A stretch of 64,000 bases of DNA from Peristeroidobacter soli (GTDB taxonomy: Bacteria > Pseudomonadota > Gammaproteobacteria > Steroidobacterales > Steroidobacteraceae): NCBI RefSeq assembly GCF_004138485.1, contig NZ_RYEV01000006.1:1-64000 (forward strand), written 5' to 3'. Under the pieces are notes generated by a model. It saw nothing but the letters and a program-made list of their open reading frames with translations, was not told where the DNA came from and searched no databases. Both the position numbers and the translations under genes were made by a program. Below are positions 24,847 through 32,118 of the stretch, piece after piece (positions within the stretch are counted from its first letter, which is position 1; each line of letters begins with the position of its first letter).

Positions 24847-26433
24847 TCAACCCAGCGAATCACAAATTTGCTGGTAGAGCTCCGTTCGGGTGAAAGGCTT
24901 GGTCAGCAGCGCTATGTCCAATGGGCCATTCGACGCTACGGGCGACGTTATCTGCTGGGCATACCCACTCGTGAACAACAGGCGCACCGAGGGGTAGAGG
25001 CGCCGCACGGTGGCCGCGAGCTCGCGGCCATTCATGCCAGGCAACCCGATGTCGGTGAACAACAGATCGATCTGACGATTGCGGTCCAGTATCTTCAGTG
25101 CGTCGGCAGCGTCGGCTGCCTCGATGACGGTCAGGCCGAACTCACGCAGCGTGTCTGTAGTGAAGCTTCTGACCGCATCGTTGTCCTCGACGACCAGGAT
25201 GGTCTCATCGCGGGCGACTTTCGGGGTCTCGGCCAACGTCGGGCCCGGGTAGTCGTGCTCGGCGATGGCGATCTGAGGCAAATAGACTTTGATCGTCGTG
25301 CCATGTCCCTGGCGACTATAAATCTTGACGTGCCCGCCCGATTGTTTGACGAACCCAAAGACCTGGCTGAGGCCCAATCCCGTGCCCTGACCCAGCGGCT
25401 TGGTTGTGAAAAACGGATCGAATGCCCGGTCGAGCACCGCGGGCGACATTCCCGCGCCAGTGTCGGTGATGCAGATCAGGATGTACTTGCCCGGCTGCAG
25501 ATCCGGCACCAGCTGCGTATCGTTCGGGCCCACGCTCGTGGTGGCTGTTTCGATGGTCAGCGTACCGCCGTCGGGCATTGCGTCGCGTGCGTTCACGACC
25601 AGATTCAGCAGCGCATTCTCGAGCTGATTGGCGTCGATCTCCGCGATACCAGCCGATTCGTCGTTGACGCATCGGATGCGCATCTTTTCTGGGAGTGTGC
25701 GCCGGATCATTTCAGTCCACGCCGCCAGCAACTGATTGATCTCGACAGGCTTGGGTTTGAGCGGCTGGCGCCGCGCGAAGGCTAACAGCTGCTGCGTCAG
25801 TGTGGCGGCCCGCTGGGCCGCGCGCAACGCGTGGTCGACGCGGCGCCGCCAGCGAATGCGTTCCGACGGCAACTCCTCGGAAAGGCTATCGAGGTTGCCA
25901 AGGATCACCGTCAAAAGGTTGTTGAAGTCGTGTGCCACGCCGCCGGTCAGCTGGCCGATCGCTTCCATCTTCTGTGATTGATTCAACTGTTCCTGCAACA
26001 GACGAGGAGCGGTCATGTCTCGTGTGATCTTCGCAAATCCAATCAGCTCGCCGTCCGGCGACTGAAGGGCGTCGATCAGGACGCTGGCCCAGAATCGGGT
26101 GCCATCCTTTCTCACGCGCCAGCCTTCGCCTTCGAACTTGCCGGTGCGTTCAGCAGTCTCGAGGGCGATAGCGGGCCGCTGCGCGCGGCGGTCTTCCGGC
26201 GTGTAGAACTCGCTGATGTGTCGCCCGATGATCTCATCGGCCGTATAACCCTTGATGCGCTCCGCCCCCGCATTCCAGGTGATCACGTCACCCGAGCAGT
26301 CGATCATGCAGATGGCGCAGTCTCGAACGCCTTCGATGAGGCGGGCCAGCTGTCGGCCGCTGTCCTGCAGGTCCGAGGCGCCGCATTTTGAGGACTCGGT
26401 CAGTGGCTCTGCTTCAGTGGAGTGCGGTTCCAT
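24847..26433 (-). CDS. PAS hybrid histidine kinase with receiver domain
   Basis: A 528-residue hybrid sensor kinase: PAS domain at about 28-140, HisKA with GGVAHDFNNLL (His168), HATPase with NLVVNARDAM, DTGAGM and GQGTGLGLS at about 260-395, and a C-terminal receiver at about 408-525 with phospho-acceptor Asp in LFTDIGLPG and Lys in LLTKPF. No membrane segment, so it senses a cytoplasmic cue. The PAS sequence resembles those at 27793 and 31189. It is a lone minus-strand gene with no cognate response regulator adjacent, although a single-receiver protein lies at 30242. Ligand and output are unknown. Confidence 0.95.
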   Translation of the reverse strand: MEPHSTEAEPLTESSKCGASDLQDSGRQLARLIEGVRDCAICMIDCSGDVITWNAGAERIKGYTADEIIGRHISEFYTPEDRRAQRPAIALETAERTGKFEGEGWRVRKDGTRFWASVLIDALQSPDGELIGFAKITRDMTAPRLLQEQLNQSQKMEAIGQLTGGVAHDFNNLLTVILGNLDSLSEELPSERIRWRRRVDHALRAAQRAATLTQQLLAFARRQPLKPKPVEINQLLAAWTEMIRRTLPEKMRIRCVNDESAGIAEIDANQLENALLNLVVNARDAMPDGGTLTIETATTSVGPNDTQLVPDLQPGKYILICITDTGAGMSPAVLDRAFDPFFTTKPLGQGTGLGLSQVFGFVKQSGGHVKIYSRQGHGTTIKVYLPQIAIAEHDYPGPTLAETPKVARDETILVVEDNDAVRSFTTDTLREFGLTVIEAADAADALKILDRNRQIDLLFTDIGLPGMNGRELAATVRRLYPSVRLLFTSGYAQQITSPVASNGPLDIALLTKPFTRTELYQQICDSLG

Positions 26434-26507
26434 ACGATCACAACGGCGGCGGACATGATTAGTTCAGTTCATTGGAATCATTTGAGGTTTTCTGGTGCAT
26501 ACGGCGC

Positions 26508-26651
26508 TCATTTCCTGTGTGGTGCGCGGCCGGCCCGTCTCGCGATCGTTGATCGAGGCCATAGATCGACCACGCTATGTTGCGAAAACAGCGCGCGCAT
26601 GCTGTCTTCGCTGACCGAAAAGGGCGGATTGCCCACGTAGATCTTGCTCAT
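26508..26651 (-). pseudogene. Frameshifted remnant of RRM RNA-binding protein
   Basis: From ATG 26651 the minus strand encodes MSKIYVGNPPFSVSED, matching the intact RRM gene at 42524-42799 (MSKIYVGNLPFSTTED). After about 30 residues the match moves to another frame (SINDRETGRPR against LINDRDTGQPR) and the RNP1 half is missing. The resulting 47-residue product lacks a complete RRM. Its upstream DNA also matches that of the intact gene, so the whole locus was duplicated and then decayed. Confidence 0.8.
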
Positions 26652-26741
26652 TCGACGCTCTCTCAAGAAGGGGCGTTCAGTCGAATTGATAGAGCGTGGG
26701 TAGATGTAACAGCGTCAGCGACGCCATCGCCGGATCCGAGA

Positions 26742-26829
26742 ACGATTCGGTTTAGACTGCGTGGCCGAAAGGCGCCGAGTGGCGGTGACCAGATGAAAGT
26801 GAAGGGAAAGATTTGCGAGCCGAAGTCAC
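26742..26829 (-). promoter_or_regulatory. Conserved leader of RRM genes, copy 1
   Basis: An 88-nt block upstream of the RRM remnant matches 42885-42970 upstream of the intact gene (shared: ACGATTCGGTTTAGA, GGCCGAAAGGCGCCG, GCGAGCCGAAGTCAC on the plus strand). It lies at about the same distance (91-178 nt) from the start codon in both. Either a promoter or a structured 5' UTR is implied. Confidence 0.55.
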
Positions 26830-27317
26830 CATGCATCCTCGCGGTCGCCACCGTCTGATTTCCCTCCGAGCGTGGCGCGGGCTCGAGACATCACCATCAT
26901 GGCGAATGAACCAGGCCGTAGCGGAGTGCGCCTCGAAGCGAGCGCTAGCGGCCCATGCCTGAATGAATGCCGAGGTTGCCGCCTTCATTCTCCCAAGCTC
27001 TCACAGCCGCTCGTTGCTGCTGGTCCTGGGGATTGTCATGATGCTGAGAAGGGTTTGATCCCGGCGCATGGATCGGCTGCTGGACATCGGCAGAAGCTGC
27101 GTCGACTGCAGTGCCGCCTCCAGTATCGCCCCTATCTTGCAAGGTGCCGTGTGCAGCATTTATCCATGGATTGTGCCGCCAGTTGCCTGCGTAGCGGCGG
27201 CCTGGTGAATTCCAGCGACTTCCGAGGGGAATGCGGGGCACGGAGATCTCCTGGATCATGTGTCTGCTACTTTGGCGCGATCGCTCGATGCAGCTCATTC
27301 GCGCCTTCAAACTCATC
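26830..27317. other. Region without a confident gene
   Basis: Open frames exist on both strands here. A minus-strand frame ending at 26945 carries Gln/His-rich sequence, but its starts lack ribosome binding sites and it overlaps the next gene. Plus-strand frames look Arg/Cys-rich and non-coding. I call no gene. Confidence 0.4.
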
Positions 27318-27785
27318 CTAGTGAGATTTGGCTTCTCGCTCGCTGCCATTGGAGAGGCGGGCGAGTTCATCTGGCTCCGCGCAGAGAGAAAACACGAAGG
27401 CACCAGCGCGCGCGAAATCGATGAACTCGTCCACCATGTTCCGCAGCGGCTCTTCGGCGGAGTGCACCAGTGACGCGTGGGCTCCGATCATTCCACTGAA
27501 ATACGAAGAGTGCTTCGCGGTCCCAAGCGCGCTTGCCCACTCTGTCGCGTCGTCTGCTTCGATTTGTTTGCAATCCTTCATGCCGCCAGGGTGGTAGTTA
27601 TGGCGTATGGCCGGCGGCGGCAGCGTTCTTTGCCGCGCAGTCGTTACGTAGGTCGAGCCTCTGGGATGCCAGCCGAAAGTCTGGCCAAGATCGCTCAAGA
27701 ACTCCCACGTCGTAACAGAGCAAAGAAAGCGGCGAGCCTCATGCTGGGGCTCTCCTCGGAGAGCAACGATCGTAGTATTCGACAT
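27318..27785 (-). CDS. Conserved hypothetical protein
   Basis: A 155-residue protein with coding character throughout: a Trp/Gly segment (FLSDLGQTFGWHPRGSTY), a Pro/Tyr linker (YHPGG) and an acidic helical region (IEADDATEWASAL, EEPLRNMVDEFIDFA). I recognise the overall pattern from uncharacterised proteobacterial proteins but cannot assign a family name. The ATG at 27785 lacks a clear ribosome binding site. It is 7 nt downstream of the PAS protein stop on the same strand, so they probably form an operon. No signal peptide or membrane span. Confidence 0.65.
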   Translation of the reverse strand: MSNTTIVALRGEPQHEARRFLCSVTTWEFLSDLGQTFGWHPRGSTYVTTARQRTLPPPAIRHNYHPGGMKDCKQIEADDATEWASALGTAKHSSYFSGMIGAHASLVHSAEEPLRNMVDEFIDFARAGAFVFSLCAEPDELARLSNGSEREAKSH

Positions 27786-27792
27786 CGCACTG

Positions 27793-28407
27793 TCACGCGG
27801 CTGCGATCGCGCCTTGGAATGTGGAGTACCGTCGCGGCACGTCTCTGACCTCCGATGGAGCGCGGCCGCGAGGGTCCTGCGCGAAGCGAGTCACATAGGA
27901 GTAGCCATTCAGCTCTCCATTGTCGAGGTATATCGGTTGAATGACAGTCGCAGCCCAGAAGATCGATCCGCCAGGGCGACGACGCCATCCGCATTGAGTG
28001 GTCGAGCCGTGCAGGCATGCGGCGAGGAGGTCGCGATCCGGTCGAAGCAGTGTGATGTCCTGCGGCAAATAGAACTGCGACATATGAGCGCCAATGATTC
28101 TGAAATCAAAGGCCGCAGCGCCGGGTAACAAATCGTGCCAGGCGCAGACCACGCCGCGGTGATCGAGCATGGCGATTGCGCAGCCGTCGCTTCGCTCGAT
28201 GCACGTGACGTGCATTCGTGCGCCCTGCTCTACGAGCAGGCGATTCCGCCACGAGCCTCCTGTGCCGGCGGCGGGCACGCCAATCGCGCCTTTCAACCTG
28301 ATGACATTGCCCTCCAGCAGGGACGTTGAAGAAGTTCGCCGTCCGAGGTTCGGACGCGTGCTTTCCTTCATCATTCGCCTGAGCTGGCGAGATAGATCGT
28401 GCAACAT
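27793..28407 (-). CDS. Single PAS-domain protein
   Basis: A 204-residue protein whose C-terminal 130 residues form a PAS domain: CAIAMLDHRGVVCAWHDL, GAHMSQFYLPQDITLL, then a beta sheet ending ELNGYSYVTRFA. It lacks HisKA, HATPase, GGDEF or HTH output, so it would signal by protein contact. The PAS is similar to that of the hybrid kinase at 24847 (GRHISEFYTPED). I prefer the ATG at 28407, with GGAG six nt upstream; the open frame extends to 28611. The gene at 27318 follows closely. Confidence 0.68.
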   Translation of the reverse strand: MLHDLSRQLRRMMKESTRPNLGRRTSSTSLLEGNVIRLKGAIGVPAAGTGGSWRNRLLVEQGARMHVTCIERSDGCAIAMLDHRGVVCAWHDLLPGAAAFDFRIIGAHMSQFYLPQDITLLRPDRDLLAACLHGSTTQCGWRRRPGGSIFWAATVIQPIYLDNGELNGYSYVTRFAQDPRGRAPSEVRDVPRRYSTFQGAIAAA

Positions 28408-28704
28408 GGGAGGCTCCGCTGCGGTAGGTCGTGGGGAAGGCTGTGCGCCGCCGGTTGTCATGCGGGCAGGATGACGCAGCAGAATCGCTCGATCGCGACT
28501 GATGAGCAGGGGCAGTGTGCGCCTTGTCGAGCAATATAGATAGCTAAATCGCCCGACGGCGTCGGATTCACGCCTGGGATGTGTGGAACCACAGGTGTTA
28601 CGACGGCCCATGCGTCTGGCCGGCCATGAGCGGCCGGGACTTCAGCAAATGGCGACGAATCAGAGTAGGCTGCGCGACCCTTCCAACACCTCGCGATGTA
28701 ATTT

Positions 28705-28920
28705 ATGAATTGGACTCTGGTTGAGAGCAATTGGGCGCAGTTTCGCGGCACTGTGAAAGCGCGCTGGCTGAAACTCGATGACGAGCGATTGCATGCGATC
28801 GCGGGCAACCGGGCCGCACTGTCGAATGCGATCCAGGAAGTTTACGGGGTCAATAAAATGGATGCTGAAAAGGAGATTCGGGCTTTCGAAGAGCGCAACA
28901 AAAGTTATCGCCCGAAATAG
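28705..28920 (+). CDS. CsbD-family stress protein
   Basis: A 71-residue protein with the CsbD pattern: MNWTLVESNWAQFRGTVKAR at the N-terminus, then WLKLDDERLHAIAG and a C-terminal YGVNKMDAEKEIRAF helix. CsbD proteins are small, hydrophilic general-stress proteins of unknown mechanism. It is monocistronic by spacing. Small stress genes are clustered between 28 and 43 kb, consistent with shared stress induction, although I see no common promoter motif. Confidence 0.88.
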   Translation: MNWTLVESNWAQFRGTVKARWLKLDDERLHAIAGNRAALSNAIQEVYGVNKMDAEKEIRAFEERNKSYRPK

Positions 28921-28923
28921 CTC

Positions 28924-28944
28924 GCGAGCGGCGCAGTCGCTCGC
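28924..28944 (+). terminator. Weak hairpin after CsbD gene
   Basis: GCGAGCG (28924-28930) pairs with CGCTCGC (28938-28944) across a 7-nt loop, followed by TCCTTA. It lies 3 nt after the CsbD stop. The T tract is poor, so termination is uncertain. Confidence 0.4.
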
Positions 28945-29291
28945 TCCTTACTGTGAGGGAAGCGCAGGTCATGCGTAGGTCGCAGCGTCGAATCGCAATC
29001 GAGAGGAACATCGGTTTGGTCGGGAAAGTCTGTCAGAGCTCGCCGGTGAATCAGCGGCTTCGTTGCCAGCTGCGCGAAATCGATAGAATCGAGCGCTGGT
29101 AACTCACGCGACCGTCGTTTCCAGCGGACGATCGTTGTTCTTTGATCATTGCAGCATCGACAGGCGCTGTCGCTGAAAAGCCGCTGGGCGGTGCGCAGTC
29201 CCTTTACGCAGGTGATCGGGCGGCCGCGATGACTCGATCGGCGCCCGGAGTCATCGTCCGATGCCAGGCAGTCGGCCCATGGCGGTGGAGG
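28945..29291. other. Region without a confident gene
   Basis: I see no gene with a ribosome binding site or recognisable protein. No tRNA-like fold or long repeat is apparent. It separates the CsbD gene from a small basic minus-strand gene. Confidence 0.4.
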
Positions 29292-29420
29292 TCAGGATTT
29301 TCCTGGCTCAAGCGTGTTGGTCCTACGCGCCGCCTGCTGCCGTTGCTTTTCTTCGTTTCTTTTCTTCTGTTGGTCCTCGCGGCGCTTCTTTTGCTGCTTG
29401 AAATTGGGTGTCTTGTTCAA
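29292..29420 (-). CDS. Small Lys/Gln/Arg-rich basic protein
   Basis: A 42-residue, highly charged protein (NKTPNFKQQKKRREDQQKKR and a Gln/Ala/Arg tail). Similar short basic proteins occur in other proteobacteria and usually start next to the TPNF motif, which supports the TTG at 29420; the open frame extends back to 29612. Upstream AGAAGA is only a weak ribosome binding site. It may bind nucleic acid or ribosomes by charge, but function is unknown. Confidence 0.45.
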   Translation of the reverse strand: MNKTPNFKQQKKRREDQQKKRNEEKQRQQAARRTNTLEPGKS

Positions 29421-29731
29421 CGGAGTCTTCTGTAGTGGATGAATGTCTGGAGGGCAGCATAGCAGCTTCCGGAGGCAGGCATCCAAGGAGCGAGCGACAT
29501 CGGCAGTGCAGATCCGCGCGGCCGCTGTGTCACCAGCGAGAAATCGAGCGATTACAGCGGGCTGCCGGGTGATGCAGGCCTGAATTGGGAGCAAGTGGAA
29601 TGCGGTCGGCACATTTACCTATCAAATGACGACTGAAGCGCGCACACTGCGTACTGGTTTGTTTGCGCAGTCAGCTCCGGAGATGACGAGTGTCAGGCCG
29701 TGGCCTGGCGTTGAGTGCCATAGGTGAGCCA
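29421..29731. other. Intergenic region
   Basis: Nothing convincing beyond the possible longer N-terminus of the small basic gene. The right end contains AGGTGAGCC just before the ATG at 29732. Confidence 0.4.
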
Positions 29732-30112
29732 ATGAAGTATCAAAAGCGACCGGCCGCATTGCATGCAGCGCTTCGATTTGTCATCACCAGCGAGATGCCC
29801 GCCGAGCACAAGGCGACACTCATCGAGGTGCTGACGCAGACGTTGCGCAACGACGAGGCTGCAGAACTGCATCGTGAGGCTGCGGCACAGGCTCACGGAG
29901 AATGGCGGGAAGATGAGATTGTCCAGCTGCAGGCGTTCCTGAACGGGCGAAAGGCACGAAGCTGGCAACATGCCGATGAATGCGTGATGCATCTTGCGAC
30001 CCAGTTGCATCGTGACCCCGGCTCGGTCCGTAACAAGGCAACCGAGCTGGGCTTCGGCGGCGCGGTCGATTATCGATTCTCGCAGGGACTCAACCTCGGA
30101 CGGAGGGAATGA
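29732..30112 (+). CDS. Hypothetical protein with HTH-like C-terminus
   Basis: A 126-residue protein. The first half is helical (ALRFVITSEMPAEHKATLIE), and the C-terminal half reads like a winged or SANT-type DNA-binding segment (WREDEIVQLQAFL, SVRNKATELGFG). The ATG at 29732 has AGGTG upstream. It is monocistronic or leads into the receiver gene 129 nt later. DNA binding is inference; no named family recognised. Confidence 0.6.
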   Translation: MKYQKRPAALHAALRFVITSEMPAEHKATLIEVLTQTLRNDEAAELHREAAAQAHGEWREDEIVQLQAFLNGRKARSWQHADECVMHLATQLHRDPGSVRNKATELGFGGAVDYRFSQGLNLGRRE

Positions 30113-30241
30113 GGGCTGGCTGGAAGTCAGCAGCTCTTGAGGCGCCGGTCGCGCACTTGCGCGCCGTCGTTGGAACCGGGTGTCGTTGGTGGAAGTTCTA
30201 TTGGACTGAGTGTCCGGTGAATGAACTGCCGAGAGGGTCCA

Positions 30242-30676
30242 ATGAAATCGCAGCTCGGCCTTTCACGTACCGTGTTCCTGATAGAACAGGAGCCGCTTGT
30301 TTCCATGTGGATCAAAGAGGCGCTGGCGGCACACGGTTTGGAAACGCTGCCCCAAGCCCGATTGGTCGATGTGATCAAAGCGGCGCGAGCTGATCCGCCC
30401 GCGGCGGTGATCCTCGATCTGGCCTCCGCCGACGTTGGCGCCGATCCCAATACGCGAATGGGGGCTGATCACATACTCCGCGTCTTGCGACAAACCTATC
30501 CTGACCTATGCGTCGTGGCGCTGGCCGGTCATGCCGGCACGAAGCAACAAATGCTGCTGCAGGAGTTTCGCGTGCCTGTGCTGACGAAACCGTTCGCGTC
30601 TGCCGACCTGCTGAGAATTCTGGGGGATCACGGGGTGATCGCCGTCCCGGCCCGCTCGCTCGAAGCGATGTATTGA
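30242..30676 (+). CDS. Single-domain response regulator receiver
   Basis: A 144-residue receiver-only protein. The phospho-acceptor Asp is in AVILDLASAD (about residue 61) and the conserved Lys is in VLTKPFA (about 115). The acidic pair usually found near residue 12 is altered (FLIEQEPLV has Glu-Gln-Glu), so metal binding may differ. No output domain. The ATG at 30242 has GAGAGGG upstream. It could serve the orphan hybrid kinase at 24847 as a phosphate sink or connector. Partner assignment is inference. Confidence 0.8.
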   Translation: MKSQLGLSRTVFLIEQEPLVSMWIKEALAAHGLETLPQARLVDVIKAARADPPAAVILDLASADVGADPNTRMGADHILRVLRQTYPDLCVVALAGHAGTKQQMLLQEFRVPVLTKPFASADLLRILGDHGVIAVPARSLEAMY

Positions 30677-30874
30677 GTTTCGAGCGGGCACTCGTTCACG
30701 CAGTCTGCGAGCAGCAGGTATGCGAGGACGCCGGTAACAGTTCATGACGAAAGCGTTGGCGAATCGAGCTGCTCTTGATCGAGTCGTTGGCAGGCTGAGC
30801 TGCCGTCTCCGGAAAGAGAGAATGTTCGCGAGCAGCGCCTTCAGGAATGCCACTTCGGGTAATGGGAATTTGCA

Positions 30875-31189
30875 ATGATAATCGCTCGCGAGTCGTTTGA
30901 TCTTGTCGCCAATGTGCCGGGAAGCGTGGCCGAATTCCGGCTGCGAGTGGAGAGAGCCCAGCAGGAACGAGTTGCCCTGCGGGAAAGCGAACTGGAAGCG
31001 CAGGCCTCGCCCGTAAAGGACCCGCGCGAGCGCATCGAGATCTGGGAGCGCTTGCATGCATTGCGCCTGCCGAGGACATCGAATCATCTCCTGCTCGCGG
31101 TCATTGCCAAGCAAACGCAACTCACGCTCGGTCAAGTCCAAGAGGAGCAGGTTCGCAGAGCCGCAGTCGCCGGCAACCGCGGTCGATAA
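30875..31189 (+). CDS. Conserved small hypothetical protein
   Basis: A 104-residue helical protein with a conserved-looking C-terminal block (PRERIEIWERLHALRLPRTS, then AKQTQLTLGQVQEEQVRRA). It starts 198 nt after the receiver gene. Its TAA overlaps the next ATG by one base (TAATG), suggesting coupled translation with the PAS-like fragment. No signal peptide. No named family recognised. Confidence 0.6.
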   Translation: MIIARESFDLVANVPGSVAEFRLRVERAQQERVALRESELEAQASPVKDPRERIEIWERLHALRLPRTSNHLLLAVIAKQTQLTLGQVQEEQVRRAAVAGNRGR

Positions 31190-31371
31190 TGTCGTGGGAT
31201 TCAGCGGAGCCCGGTGATCAGCGCCACGAAAAGATTCGGTTGTGGCGACGACGGGCGTGGCGACGCCGCCTCGACGGAAGCGCCTACTGCGGGTCCTTCT
31301 TCGTGGAACCGCTCATCCTCCGCGACGGACGAGTGCAGGGATTCAGCTACATTTCCAGCGCCGCAGTGTGA
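31189..31371 (+). CDS. PAS-fragment mini-protein
   Basis: A 60-residue frame whose C-terminal half matches the last strands of PAS domains nearby (LDGSAYCGSFFVEPLI, then DGRVQGFSYISS). It is far too short for a full PAS. It could be a decayed sensor, yet start and stop overlap both neighbours (TAATG and GTGA), as in a translated operon. I lean toward a remnant captured between two small genes. Confidence 0.45.
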   Translation: MSWDSAEPGDQRHEKIRLWRRRAWRRRLDGSAYCGSFFVEPLILRDGRVQGFSYISSAAV

Positions 31372-31577
31372 ACAAGCGACCCGTCAGCCTGGCGACGAAG
31401 CTTGCGACCGTCGATCAGGTGGCCGACGCAGCGCTGCAGCCGGCGGCGCAAAGCCGCTACCTGGCGTTTCGAAATGCGCTCATCGCCGATGGGCAGCAAG
31501 ATGAGCAGATCTTGCAGACCCTGTGGCTGTTTCTATGGAATTTAGCCGACGGGCGATCGGTCAACGGCGTGCACTAG
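31368..31577 (+). CDS. Small hypothetical protein
   Basis: A 69-residue protein starting at GTG 31368 with a 4-nt GTGA overlap to the PAS fragment. It is helical with an aromatic C-terminal stretch (ILQTLWLFLWNLADG). No family recognised. The overlap is the main argument that it is expressed. Confidence 0.4.
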   Translation: MNKRPVSLATKLATVDQVADAALQPAAQSRYLAFRNALIADGQQDEQILQTLWLFLWNLADGRSVNGVH

Positions 31578-31869
31578 TTTTTCTTCCTGGCGCGGCGCCC
31601 GACATCCATGGTGCTTCGATGACGGCAGTTCATGACCTCGTCGGAATCATCTCCTGGCCGCGCTCGATGACGTCCACTCTGCCATCGAAATCACGAAGCA
31701 GGAAAGACGATTCCTACGTCGTTGGGCAGAAGTGACGAGAGCCGATGATTCGTCGTGAGCGGCGCTGTGAATGTGAACCCGGCGCCGTTAGCTCAGGCGT
31801 GGTTCTCCTGGCGTTCTCTGCCAGGTAGGCGCATAAGGAAGGTCGTAGCTAGAGACAGCGGAGATCGCC
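31578..31869. other. Intergenic region upstream of BON gene
   Basis: No confident gene. Likely carries the BON gene promoter, since a purine-rich GCGGAG precedes its ATG. No clear repeat or hairpin seen. Confidence 0.4.
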
Positions 31870-32118
31870 ATGAGCATCCAACAGTCGACACGAAATGCGA
31901 TCGCCGATGGTGTCATCACCGCCAAAGTAAGAGCGGTATTGCGACAAGACCCGATCACCGCGCATCACGATATCTGCGTCGAGACTCTGGCCGGAATCGT
32001 CGCCCTCAGCGGATTCGTCGAGACCGACATCGTGCGCATCGAAGCGGTGCAAGTCACAGCGCATGTCCGCGGCGTCCTGCACGTCAAGAATCTACTGGAC
32101 GTTCGCACCTTCGGCTGA
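31870..32118 (+). CDS. BON-domain protein, single domain
   Basis: An 82-residue protein forming one BON domain: DGVITAKVRAVLRQDP, then ICVETLAGIVALSGFV and VRGVLHVKNLLDVRT. There is no signal peptide, unlike periplasmic OsmY-type BON proteins, so it is probably cytoplasmic. It is convergent with the cyclic glucan synthase gene and the two coding regions overlap by 27 nt at their 3' ends. A role in osmotic or envelope stress fits the neighbour but is inference. Confidence 0.85.
   Translation: MSIQQSTRNAIADGVITAKVRAVLRQDPITAHHDICVETLAGIVALSGFVETDIVRIEAVQVTAHVRGVLHVKNLLDVRTFG

Noticed and set aside
24814-25785. 323-residue plus-strand open frame
   Set aside because: Antisense to the HATPase and receiver domains of the hybrid kinase, which are clearly coding.
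26945-27403. 152-residue minus-strand frame
   Set aside because: Gln/His-rich tail looks partly protein-like, but starts lack ribosome binding sites and it overlaps the better-supported gene at 27318-27785.
30506-31141. 211-residue minus-strand frame
   Set aside because: Overlaps the receiver gene and the conserved small gene at 30875, both with better coding signals.
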